Source: Bremia lactucae
Taxonomy: Eukaryota > Oomycota > Peronosporomycetes > Peronosporales > Peronosporaceae
DNA length: 50,501 nt
Reading direction: 5' to 3'
Assembly: GCF_004359215.1 (NCBI RefSeq)
Contig: NC_090610.1
Span: forward strand, 6,180,700-6,231,200
Part shown: one piece after another, positions 1 through 7,673 of the stretch
How the letters are laid out: every line of letters begins with the position of its first letter
Numbering within the stretch: the first letter of the stretch is position 1
Program-made: the position numbers and the translations under genes
Notes under the pieces: model-generated
Database searches by the model: none
The model's input: the letters and a program-made list of their open reading frames with translations, nothing else
Told to the model about the DNA's origin: nothing

Positions 1-672
1 ATCGTATATACGGACCATGCGTCATTACGCACGGCCGTCAATAGCCCACACCTCTCGCAAAGAATGGCGAGGTGGCTATCCTTCTTCGCGGAGTATAACT
101 TCTCCGTCGAATATAAACCAGGACGACTTAATGTCGTCGCTGATGCGTTATCACGCCGACCCGATTTCGAGTCAGCAGTGCACCCCAACAGTAAAAGTGA
201 TCTTACTGTTGCAACACTCACTACGAGTGTTCCATCATCAACCTTAGTTGATGAAATAAAGAAAGCCTATAAAGAAGATAAGGACCTTCTTTGTCTGATG
301 GATCATTTAATGAATCCATCCGATAAATCTTTTAAAGATCTACCGGCTTTATATCGATCGTCATCCGATCGATACACAACACGTAACGGCTTATTGTATT
401 ACACAGCCGTTACCGGCGACACCCCACGTGTCGTCGTCCCGACTCACAATGATTTGCGCTTGCGCATCATGTATGAGTGTCACGATGCTCCAACAAGTGG
501 ACATCGTGGACGTGAGAAGACTTACCTCACGGTAAGTCGATACTTTTACTGGCCCCGCCAGTATCAGCTCGTGCGCAAGTACAATCGTGCTTGCGAGGTA
601 TGTCAACGGGTGAAGCATAGCCCTTCATCCCGTGCACCTCTTCAACCTCTACCACTTCCGGCAAAGTGTTAG
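1..672 (+). pseudogene. pol: pol: RNase H C-terminus, linker and integrase zinc-binding domain
   Basis: Open in frame 1 from the first base. It begins with the RNase H motif YTDHASLRT and the linker signature VEYKPGRLNVVADALSRRP, both standard in Ty3/Gypsy pol. The integrase HHCC zinc-binding region follows, with CHDAPTSGHRGREKT and CEVCQ visible. The frame ends at TAG 670-672. Four other copies (near 34900, 40560, 47160 and, in family B, 32216) have a tryptophan codon TGG in the matching place, so this is a nonsense change, after which the same frame continues into the integrase core. The stretch is very rich in perfect short inverted repeats (see findings). Confidence 0.9.
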
Positions 673-1491
673 CAGTCCGCATCTATGGACTTCGTCTTCG
701 GATTTCCCGAAGACGACCACAAAAACAATAGAATCCTTGTTTTCGTAGACAAATTCAGCAAAATGGTACATTTTGCTGCGGTACCAGAGTCGATTACGGC
801 TCCGGGTTGTGCCCGTGTCTTTGTCGACACGGAATTCAAACTCCATGGGTTACCCCGTAAATTGGTCTCGGACAGAAATCCAAGATTCACGGCGGAGTTC
901 TGGCAATCCATGTTCCGATCTCTCGAAACACGGCTAACTATGCCAACATCCGATCACCCAGAAACGGATGGTCAAACAGAACGCGTAATTCGCGTCCTCG
1001 AAGAGATACTTCGAGGTTACGTCCAATCGCATCCGAATTGGAGCGAGTTTTTACCGATGGACGAATTCGCCATCAATAATTCTGTGCATGCGTCTACAAC
1101 GCATACACCGTTCTTCGTGATTGGCTTACGCCATCCTCGCAAACCCACCCAGTTAGAGGGATCCTCTAGTTTAGGGGGGTGGACTCGCACGAGCAAAACC
1201 ACTTCTGGCTCATGCTCATCACGCGTCGAAGTTAACAACGACGCGAGTGATGTCGATGTCGAAGAAATCAAAATCGACGTTGAGAAAGATCTCATGGCAG
1301 TGCGCACAAAGCGTACTGAAAAAGAGCAAACAAAAAAGTCAGCAGAAGAATTTCTGCTAACTCGAAACTCAATAATCCGTTTCGTTCAGGATTCCATTGC
1401 GAACGCAGTGGACCGTCAGAAACAGAATGCAGACAAACATGGAAGAGCAAATGTTCATTCATTTAAAATTAATGGTCTAGTGCTACGATAA
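673..1491 (+). pseudogene. pol: pol: integrase catalytic core (DDE)
   Basis: Same frame as the preceding piece, separated only by the TAG. Integrase core: MDFVFGFPED carries the first catalytic Asp, LVSDRNPRFTAEFW the second, and HPETDGQTERVIRVLEE the catalytic Glu, with normal spacing. EFAINNSVHASTTHTPFF and GLRHPRKP are the usual Ty3/Gypsy motifs after the core. All three acidic residues are kept. The frame then breaks at 1489-1491, where comparison with 41396 onward shows a 7-base deletion in this copy. Confidence 0.9.
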
Positions 1492-1497
1492 ACCTAC

Positions 1498-2018
1498 TTA
1501 AGCGTGTAGTCACTAATGTGGGTAGTAGTAAACTACTACCCAAGTTCATTGGGCCTTTCCGTGTACTGCATCGCAGAGGCAATGCGTACACAATAGAATT
1601 GCCACGCAAGATGCGAACGCATCCTACATTTTACGTTGGTCGGCTCCGCCCGTACCATCAGTACGCGGCTTCTTCCGAGGACGGATTTGACCACCCTTTT
1701 CAAGAATCCCCAAAAAATTCTTGTGATCGCGAACCAGATTCTCATGTTGAACCTGAAGTTTCTCATGCCGGTACCGAATATCCTCGAAACTGCGATGAGC
1801 TGACGACAGCTCATCGCGAACAGCATGATAATTCCGTTCGTAGTCCAACATGGAGTACGCACTCTTCGAACGGTCTTCCAGCCGCTCGATATGGTGAGCC
1901 TGCACCGTCTGCTTCAACGAGCGACGCTTGCCGCGCTCGTGGTCAAGTCCCTCCTCAAAATCATGGAGGAAGTGATCGATTTTGGCGATGCTCGACATTA
2001 GATCCGACATACGGTTAA
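1498..2018 (+). pseudogene. pol: pol: integrase C-terminal (SH3-like) region and linker
   Basis: Continues integrase in another frame after the 7-base deletion. GSSKLLPKFIGPFRVL, then THPTFYVGRLRPYH, are the classic C-terminal motifs of Ty3/Gypsy integrases. A Ser/His/Pro-rich, poorly conserved linker follows to the stop at 2018. A minus-strand reading of 141 residues covers the same interval, but the integrase motifs show the plus strand is the coding one. Confidence 0.85.
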
Positions 2019-2028
2019 GATCTAATTT

Positions 2029-2304
2029 TCCCTCCTCCACCACAACCATTGGTGGATTCCCACGGAGATCAACGTTTCCTTGTGAAACGTATCCAGAAAC
2101 CGTGATGTGAAGGGGCAGCGAACGAGTTATCTTGTTCGCTGGCGTGGTTATCCACCTTCACATGACAGCTGGGAGCCTCGTTCCCAGCTGGTTGCTGACG
2201 TTGAGGGCCTCGTCCGTCAGTATGACGAGACCCATTGGATGGTTCAGAAGGCCCATCGGAAAATACGCGCCCCTAGCGCCTGTAAATCGATTGCAAAACG
2301 TTAA
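2029..2304 (+). pseudogene. pol: pol: C-terminal chromodomain
   Basis: Sequence QRFLVKRI, then a 2-base deletion relative to 42001 onward, then TSYLVRWRGYPPSHDSWEP and LVRQYDE. The aromatic and acidic pattern YLVRWRGYP...DSWEP is the chromodomain signature. In chromoviruses this domain sits at the integrase C-terminus and is known to steer integration to chromatin marks. Related pieces: 33893-34140 (tail only) and 41950-42185. Chromodomain identity is clear; target specificity cannot be read from sequence. Confidence 0.85.
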
Positions 2305-2423
2305 TCGCTTCACGCATTTCAATAGAGATGCGACTCCTTCCCCAGGGCGAAGAAAGGGAATAGACATCCCCTTTTACCCTTTTCGAGTTGTCCACACAAC
2401 ACGGACAGGGATCACCCCACGTG

Positions 2424-2990
2424 AGGCATGGAAGCCTAGCCTCACGTGACAAGTGATGCAATTAATACTTTGCACCGGTTGAAGTTCGTTTCTCAAATTT
2501 AACGCGATTCGCGTTAAGTTTTTGAAGCCAGGCCTCGCGTCCAATGTCTTTGACATTGCGAATAAACGCGCTTCAGGCTTGCATAAGCGAGATTTTATCT
2601 CGCTTATTGTTGCCACTAAACTATCGATGGTTTAGAAAAGCATCGAGATAAAAATCTTTCTCGGCGCGAAAGTTCTTCGCGCTGGGATCAAGGCCATGAA
2701 GCTCTGCCGCAATAAGTAAAGAATATTGATTGGGAGGAGTAGTTTCTCCAGAGAAGCTATTGATTAGCCGCTCTAGCAAAAGCCACGGCTTCTTTTCAGG
2801 GGCGAGATGAGACATTTTACTATATTCATTCCCCTGAGTGGTACCCACTGAAGCAGGGGTACCACGAGAACTTTTCTTACGATGGCTTACGCCATCGTCA
2901 TCACCTTGCACAGAAACACGTGCAGGTGACCGTACAGGAGACGGAACGGGCGATGAGGGATCATCCTCATCGTCAAAACCAAATAGACTA
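2424..2990 (-). pseudogene. Antisense accessory ORF of family A (truncated copy)
   Basis: Opposite strand to pol, between chromodomain and 3' LTR. Reading leftwards from 2990: an acidic FGFDDEDD stretch, a Pro/Ser-rich run, VSHRKKSSRGTPASVGTTQG, LAPEKKPWLLLERL, LHGLDPSAKNFRAEKDFYLDA, then NHR and a TAG where other copies have TGG (NNRWYSGNN). The frame resumes as SGNNKRDKISL and ends in a second TGG-to-TGA change. The N-terminal half present at 42985-43242 is deleted here. I do not recognise the protein family. Equivalent ORFs: 30383-31192, 42236-43242 and, diverged, 38085-38979. Confidence 0.7.
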
Positions 2991-3024
2991 TTAACTCGTC
3001 TATCAGAATGAGCCGGTTAACTAA

Positions 3025-3144
3025 AAGAGAAGTCTTCCTCTGCACGTAGTAGTGTACGTGAAATAACGCAAGGCACCACGCGCAACCGAAGCAGTGCGAA
3101 GTGGACTTGTACTGAAGCAGTACAAGTCATAGTGCCCCGTTACA
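3025..3144 (+). repeat. Family A 3' LTR, truncated
   Basis: Matches the last ~120 bp of the complete LTR at 50051-50500, including the hairpin GACTTGTACT/AGTACAAGTC region and the terminal AGTGCCCCGTTACA. The first ~330 bp of the LTR and the polypurine tract are missing. Confidence 0.8.
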
Positions 3145-3146
3145 TT

Positions 3147-3330
3147 GGGTGCCTCGATTCTTCACGTACATAAGAGTACAGATGAAGGTTTATTGGTAGC
3201 GAAGGGTCTTTAGCTATCAAAAGGTAATTGAATGGATTAGGATTAGGGAAAAGTAAAAATGTATTAATATAATTAGTTTCCTACGTAACGATCTTCTATC
3301 TACTACTGAGCTTATTTAATTAATAACCAA
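3147..3330 (-). repeat. Remnant of a second LTR type (A2)
   Basis: From GTGCCTCG onward this resembles 49937-50049 (shared pieces: TTCACGTACA, GGGTCTTTAGCTA-like, ATTAGGATTAGGGA). At 49870 that sequence starts as a minus-strand LTR next to a primer binding site. Element A1 therefore abuts an older LTR. The right limit is uncertain. Confidence 0.45.
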
Positions 3331-3787
3331 CTAAGTATGGCACCTCCGTCCGCCCGCACAATCGTCTCTCGAAACGATTGGCGGGGTTAATTTAGATTTA
3401 AATCAACTAATTAACAGAGCTAATGTCTTATTGCATCAATAATATCAAATTTGGTATATTGAAACTATTTAAGTCAAAATTATTAGAGATAATCATTTTG
3501 TACTTCTTTGCTAATTTCCTTTTATAGGAAATAATAATTTCTTTACGGGACACCCAGGTATAAGTTGCGTTAACGATAAATGTACGACCGACTTTTAACT
3601 GTATTAGCCATCTATTGCATTTACATTTAGAACATGTAATTAAAATATCAAATTTATATATTTTTGATAAATGTTTTTTTAACATCTCTGTTGAGAGGAT
3701 AATAGTGTGTCCTGGTGGATGGATGGATAACGCTCGAGTAGACAATGTCGTATTAAATGTTGAAATTACTAAACTGAAAACTTAAAA
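3331..3787. other. AT-rich intergenic DNA upstream of the Tim8-like gene
   Basis: No supported gene. A 105-residue minus-strand open frame (3428-3745) starts only at TTG and has no recognisable motif. The part next to 3788 must contain the Tim8-like promoter, but I see no clear oomycete initiator element. Confidence 0.5.
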
Positions 3788-4171
3788 ATGTCCTTCTTTG
3801 GCTTCGGTAAAAAGGAGCCTGAGCCCTCGACCTCTTCTTCGGATTCGTTTGTGTACGAAGAACCTACGTATGACTACAGTGCACCAGCGTCTTTCGACTC
3901 AGCGCCCTCCACGTCTTCGTCGGCATTGAGCGGTAGCTCGTCGTCAGGCGCTGCGGAGATGCAGCAAATGATTATGGAAGAGCAGCAACGCGCGCTGATT
4001 CAGCAAGCTATATCCAAGATCACAGTGCTAGCGTGGGACAAGTGTAGCGCAAGCAAGCCCGATTCAGAGCTTTCGTCGAAAGAAAAAGACTGCATTAAAA
4101 ATGTGACGCTCGCCTATTTAGACACGAGCATGTTTGTGGTTCACCGACTCAATAAGTCCAGCAGTGCCTAA
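3788..4171 (+). CDS. TIM8: Tim8-like small Tim chaperone, lacking the outer cysteine pair
   Basis: 127 residues, single exon, ATG at 3788. Residues 1-57 are a Ser/Pro/acidic extension with aromatic residues (FGFGKKEPEP, VYEEPTYDY). Residues 58-123 match the small Tim fold, closest by eye to Tim8: QQMIMEEQQRALIQQ, then LAWDKC, a 15-residue loop with KPDSELSSKEKD, then DCIKNV and LDTSMFVVHRL. Small Tims are mitochondrial intermembrane-space chaperones that ferry hydrophobic precursors to TIM22 or TOM/SAM. Their twin CX3C motifs form an inner and an outer disulfide. Here Cys86 and Cys102 (inner pair) remain, while the outer positions are Ala82 and Val106. Tim8 is favoured over Tim13 because of WDKC and DTSxFxxxRL. 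Assignment is by motif, without a database search. Confidence 0.75.
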   Translation: MSFFGFGKKEPEPSTSSSDSFVYEEPTYDYSAPASFDSAPSTSSSALSGSSSSGAAEMQQMIMEEQQRALIQQAISKITVLAWDKCSASKPDSELSSKEKDCIKNVTLAYLDTSMFVVHRLNKSSSA

Positions 4172-4334
4172 GCAAATATACAATAATTCGCATTCTCAGC
4201 ATGATAATAGTCCAAAGGATATCAGGGGTAAATTCAATGCATTTGTTAAAAAGACGGACAGCATCACTTAACACCAAAGAAACGAGCCGCTTGCTGACGT
4301 GCAATTAAAAGTCATCTATTTTTCATGCGCTCGG

Positions 4335-5255
4335 TTATAATTGCCTGTCTTTTGAGTCCTTACTTGCGATAAATTGCGGCTGTTTAGGTGTACTGAGACA
4401 ACGCGATGAATGCAACTCCCCCCCAAGGCTTCTATACACAAAAAGCGGCACGTTTTTAAAGGGACCACTGTCGTGCCGCTCGTCAGGCACCCGCCCTCGT
4501 AATCCCCAGGTGTTGCAGATAATACGCATGTCTCGATCAGTTCGACTCAATAGCATAGTAAACTTGGAGGCTAGCTGGTCAAGCGCATCAGGAAGCAAGT
4601 ACGTGACAATAACCGTCGCTTCTGAAAGGTCTTCCTCGAGCAAGTCTCCATGAGATACGCTTACAAGATCGTGTAGGTCATTGGTGTCGATCAGTTTAGA
4701 GAATCGCGAAATTAAAAACTTTTCAATCTCCACGCCACGAGCTCGTGCACCATAACGCTTTGCAGCTTCGATGCAGATGCGGCCGTCCCCACAGCCCAAA
4801 TCAAATAGAACCTAAAGTGACGATGGTAGGGTACAGACCACTAATGTGAGAGGGTGGATAAGCTAGCGCATCCAATCGAATTATGTTGGACGCACGTCGG
4901 CAGGGGTCAAGTGAGCAATTTCGACAATTTTGGAAACGATGTCTCGGTCACTTTGGCAGGGTGGCGCTAAAGAGTCACCTTCGATCCACATATAAGTGCT
5001 AGGATTCTGCTCCTCATCTGACTCGTCGTCAAAATGCGTAGGCCTGGGTCCCTCCATTTTCTCGTCGCTACCGCGTCACTGATACGGCCAATTTTAGTTT
5101 TAATTTAATGATCAAGTTTTTTAGGACTAAATTTTGACTCACCGGCCAATCAGGTCCCTTCGGTTTGTGATGGAGTAAAGGTAATCGGGAAGAGGGTGCA
5201 GCCTTAGCGCTGTGCAAATTTGATTTAGGTTCCACGATAGACTATTCTTGGTCAT
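4335..5255 (-). CDS. SAM-dependent class I methyltransferase, three exons
   Basis: Proposed exons on the minus strand: 5255-5143, 5067-4896, 4811-4335 (762 nt, 253 residues). Introns of 75 and 84 bp have GTGAGT/TAG and GTGCGT/TAG borders. Splicing joins LTPAD to VLFDLGCGDGR, the glycine-rich SAM-binding motif I, with GVEIEKF as the acidic loop after strand 2. VIVTYLLPDAL fits motif IV, and MRIICNTWGLRG fits strand 5. The layout resembles small mitochondrial protein-lysine methyltransferases (ATPSCKMT/FAM173 type), but the substrate cannot be told from sequence. The last two exons are firm. The first (MTKNSLSWNL..., ending LIGR) is weaker; the alternative start is the ATG at 5057, giving 212 residues. 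The gene converges on the Tim8-like gene, 163 bp apart. Confidence 0.75.
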
Positions 5256-5543
5256 TTCGTCAAAAAGTACACGTAAGTTGGCAAGTGACAAAAATTTTGC
5301 CGCTAGCGGTGCTGCTGCTTAACAAAACATCAAACATGCATAACTTTGGAATACCACTGCGAGATTCCTTGTGTAAGCTATGATGGTAATAACACACTAG
5401 GAATAGAATGGATCCGAGGGATCTTTAAGGATCGATGATCCAACGCGTTCTCAAAATAAAATGGTAAGTTCAAGTCGCGCAATATTTTTAACGCAACATT
5501 TCAACAACAAATAGAAGTCAATTACTTAATCCTGTAATCTCAT
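5256..5543. other. Spacer between methyltransferase start and PPR-like gene end
   Basis: About 290 bp holding the presumed methyltransferase promoter. On the minus strand the frame of exon 1 stays open upstream to about 5306 (…NLRVLFDE then MTKN), so the first exon could be longer or another exon could lie here. No further gene is supported. Confidence 0.4.
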
Positions 5544-7613
5544 TTATTGCTTGCTTGAGCTGTAGCGGTCCAGACGTAGCATGACTAATTGCTCCTGCTC
5601 GCCAATGTCGACACTGTTTCTACCATGATTTAGTACATTTCCTCTTTCTCCATCTACTTCCACCGTTGCCTCCTCTTCTTTAAAACTAAGAGTTTCTTCG
5701 ATACTGTTGTCAGGAGACGTGCTATGGAATTGAATAAGAAGTTCTTGGATCGCCATAGCTTCATCACCACGTCCTAGATGTTTGTACGCATTAAGGGCTG
5801 TCTGAAGCATGAATGGACGCTTTAAAGCCCGCCTCCTCTCACCGTCTATAGACGCGAAGTCCTCAAAAAGCATGATTACTTCATCGTACCGATTGAGGCG
5901 AAAATTAGCTGCCATTCCAACCTCTGTCACGGCAATTCCAACAGGAATATCCTTGTTCAGACGCAGCGCACGTACCATGGTGGAAACACGCTCGAAATCG
6001 TTAACGAATCCCAATCGATAGTAATAAACAACCACCTGTTCCAACGCTGCGTACTTAATCGGCATGTTATTCTCCAAAGCGTATACACAGAGACTATCTA
6101 CCAGACCAGCACGATCAGCACGAACGCCAGCTATGATAGCTTCACATAAAGCAAATTCATTCCACATGAGAGAGCACGAAAACCGTTCAAAAAAATTGCA
6201 CAAGTCGTCTGCTGATTCAATTCGAGCTGGGACATCCCCACCATTTTCGATAGTGACACCGCCATCAATGCTACCCAAAATTAACGGGCCAGAAAATAAC
6301 TTATACATCAACGGATAAATGGCGTGGTGGCTCACGAGAATCTTGTGCAGATTCATCAGTCTTAAAATTTCCCAAGCTACGCAAAAATCTTTATTGCTCG
6401 TTTCAGCCACACGCACCTTAAACAAATATTTAGACACTCTATCCTTAACACCACGAGTTGCGTGTGCCGACAATAACAAATTGCGATACATCTCCATGAG
6501 CATAGAATCTTCTCCAAGACGATTTAATTGCTGCAGGCACATTTCGAAGCGATTTTCCGTAAAGCTTGTCATTGGCAAATCCGGCGGATGATTGTAAAGT
6601 TTCATAGCTCGTTCGGATTCACCACAAGCTGCCGCAGTCATCATAATCATTGGCAATAGCGACAATGGCACATTCTCTCCGGGCAGATTGGTGGTCATTT
6701 CTTCGCAAAGTTGCAATACTTTTTCGAAATCAGTGAAATTTTGATCATGCAGCAAAGCATTTAGAACATGAAAGTAAGATACTTTCGTCACATGGACATC
6801 ATGACGCTGCATTGTGTCTAATAGACGCAGCACCCCGAAACCGTCACGCAGATGTCCTAGCGCGACAAATATTGATTGAGCAAGTCGCGGCGTGAGCACG
6901 CTGAGGCATTTCTCTGTCAAACTTTCTTCATCATTTTCTGTGAGATAGTTCGAGAATTTGTTAACAACGTCTTCAAACCGCTGCTGGTTGTTAAGTGCCA
7001 AGGCATAATGCTCGGAAAGAACGGACCAGTGCTTGCTTTGGCTTGAAAATTGAGGAAACTCCTCTTCCCACACAGACAACACGGCCTCCACTTGCGCGTA
7101 ATCTCGCCTCTGACGCATGGCGTACAGCATGCGATCCAGCTTTCCAGTCGCTGCCTTAAGTTGCCTTCGAACTCGCTGAAAGGCTATCTCATTCAGTACC
7201 GCCGCACGAGGATTTTCTAGATCCTCTTTCAGCGTTTGCAGGCTCTTTCGAGCTCGGTCCATGTCTTCTTTTGACACCGATCCGCTTAGGACGAGCGATT
7301 TAAATTTTACCATCTCCGAGTCTGCCGGCAGCGTCAAATCTTGCGCCACACTGAGATTTTCATTACAAGAACGTTCCGCAACGGCCATTAAATCGTCACT
7401 CGTGCTCTTGTGTAATGACAGATGGACATTTTGACTTCGTGGCTCGTCTTCATGAGTGTTATTTGCCGCGTAACTTACTGATCGCGGTTTTAACCATACT
7501 GCGCCATCTTTATCCTCTTGTGGTTTTGAAAACACGTGTAGTTGAAGTGGCCGCGACAGACGTTGAGCCCGCGGCAGCGAGCCCAGCCATCGACACGCCA
7601 CTTCTGCAAGCAT
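5544..7613 (-). CDS. PPR-like helical-repeat protein, probably mitochondrial (689 residues)
   Basis: Single exon, ATG at 7613. Residues 1-25 (MLAEVACRWLGSLPRAQRLSRPLQ) carry Arg, one acidic residue and hydrophobic spacing, as in a mitochondrial presequence. From about residue 160 to 640 the protein is a chain of paired amphipathic helices of about 35 residues, e.g. FGVLRLLDTMQRHDVHVTKVSY and FEKVLQLCEEMTT, typical of degenerate PPR arrays; a hydrophilic acidic tail follows. PPR proteins bind organellar RNA and act in processing, stability or translation. Family membership is inferred from helix periodicity; no specific ortholog is recognised. Divergent from the next gene, with 60 bp between the two ATGs. 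Confidence 0.7.
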   Translation of the reverse strand: MLAEVACRWLGSLPRAQRLSRPLQLHVFSKPQEDKDGAVWLKPRSVSYAANNTHEDEPRSQNVHLSLHKSTSDDLMAVAERSCNENLSVAQDLTLPADSEMVKFKSLVLSGSVSKEDMDRARKSLQTLKEDLENPRAAVLNEIAFQRVRRQLKAATGKLDRMLYAMRQRRDYAQVEAVLSVWEEEFPQFSSQSKHWSVLSEHYALALNNQQRFEDVVNKFSNYLTENDEESLTEKCLSVLTPRLAQSIFVALGHLRDGFGVLRLLDTMQRHDVHVTKVSYFHVLNALLHDQNFTDFEKVLQLCEEMTTNLPGENVPLSLLPMIMMTAAACGESERAMKLYNHPPDLPMTSFTENRFEMCLQQLNRLGEDSMLMEMYRNLLLSAHATRGVKDRVSKYLFKVRVAETSNKDFCVAWEILRLMNLHKILVSHHAIYPLMYKLFSGPLILGSIDGGVTIENGGDVPARIESADDLCNFFERFSCSLMWNEFALCEAIIAGVRADRAGLVDSLCVYALENNMPIKYAALEQVVVYYYRLGFVNDFERVSTMVRALRLNKDIPVGIAVTEVGMAANFRLNRYDEVIMLFEDFASIDGERRRALKRPFMLQTALNAYKHLGRGDEAMAIQELLIQFHSTSPDNSIEETLSFKEEEATVEVDGERGNVLNHGRNSVDIGEQEQLVMLRLDRYSSSKQ

Positions 7614-7673
7614 TTTACTCTGTGGCTAAAATTAAATGAACGTGGTGTACACAACTGTACCAGGCTTAAGATC
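7614..7673. promoter_or_regulatory. Shared 60-bp divergent promoter/5' leader region
   Basis: Only 60 bp separate the two opposed ATG codons (7613 on minus, 7674 on plus). Core promoter parts and leaders must overlap here or reach into the opposite reading frame. No TATA box or clear initiator consensus is visible. Confidence 0.5.

Larger units (their letters stand above)
1..3144 (+). mobile_element. Family A Ty3/Gypsy chromovirus, 3' part (copy A1)
   Basis: Decayed LTR retrotransposon entering from the left edge of the window. In order it holds the end of RNase H, the integrase zinc-binding region, integrase core, integrase C-terminal region, a chromodomain, an ORF on the opposite strand, and a shortened 3' LTR ending in CCCCGTTACA at 3144. 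The domain order RNase H-integrase-chromodomain marks a Ty3/Gypsy chromovirus. At least one nonsense codon and two frameshifts break pol. The 3' LTR lacks most of its length, so this copy is dead. Other family A fragments lie at 15301-17945, 22749-25920, 34141-36205, 39071-43831 and 45692-49870. Confidence 0.9.

Noticed and set aside
122..562. Regularly spaced palindromes as a possible CRISPR-like array
   Set aside because: The arms differ in sequence from hairpin to hairpin, there is no constant direct repeat, and the DNA is coding in a eukaryotic retrotransposon.
1624..2049. 141-residue minus-strand frame opposite the integrase C-terminus
   Set aside because: The plus strand carries integrase C-terminal motifs. 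It recurs at 35734-36221 because the DNA is homologous and dyad-rich, but I cannot show it is translated.
3428..3745. 105-residue minus-strand open frame upstream of the Tim8-like gene
   Set aside because: Starts at TTG, lies in AT-rich DNA and has no recognisable motif; treated as intergenic.
7542..7673. 44-residue upstream extension of the plus-strand PPR-like protein
   Set aside because: Would begin at TTG and overlap the divergent gene; the ATG at 7674 starts a good presequence.
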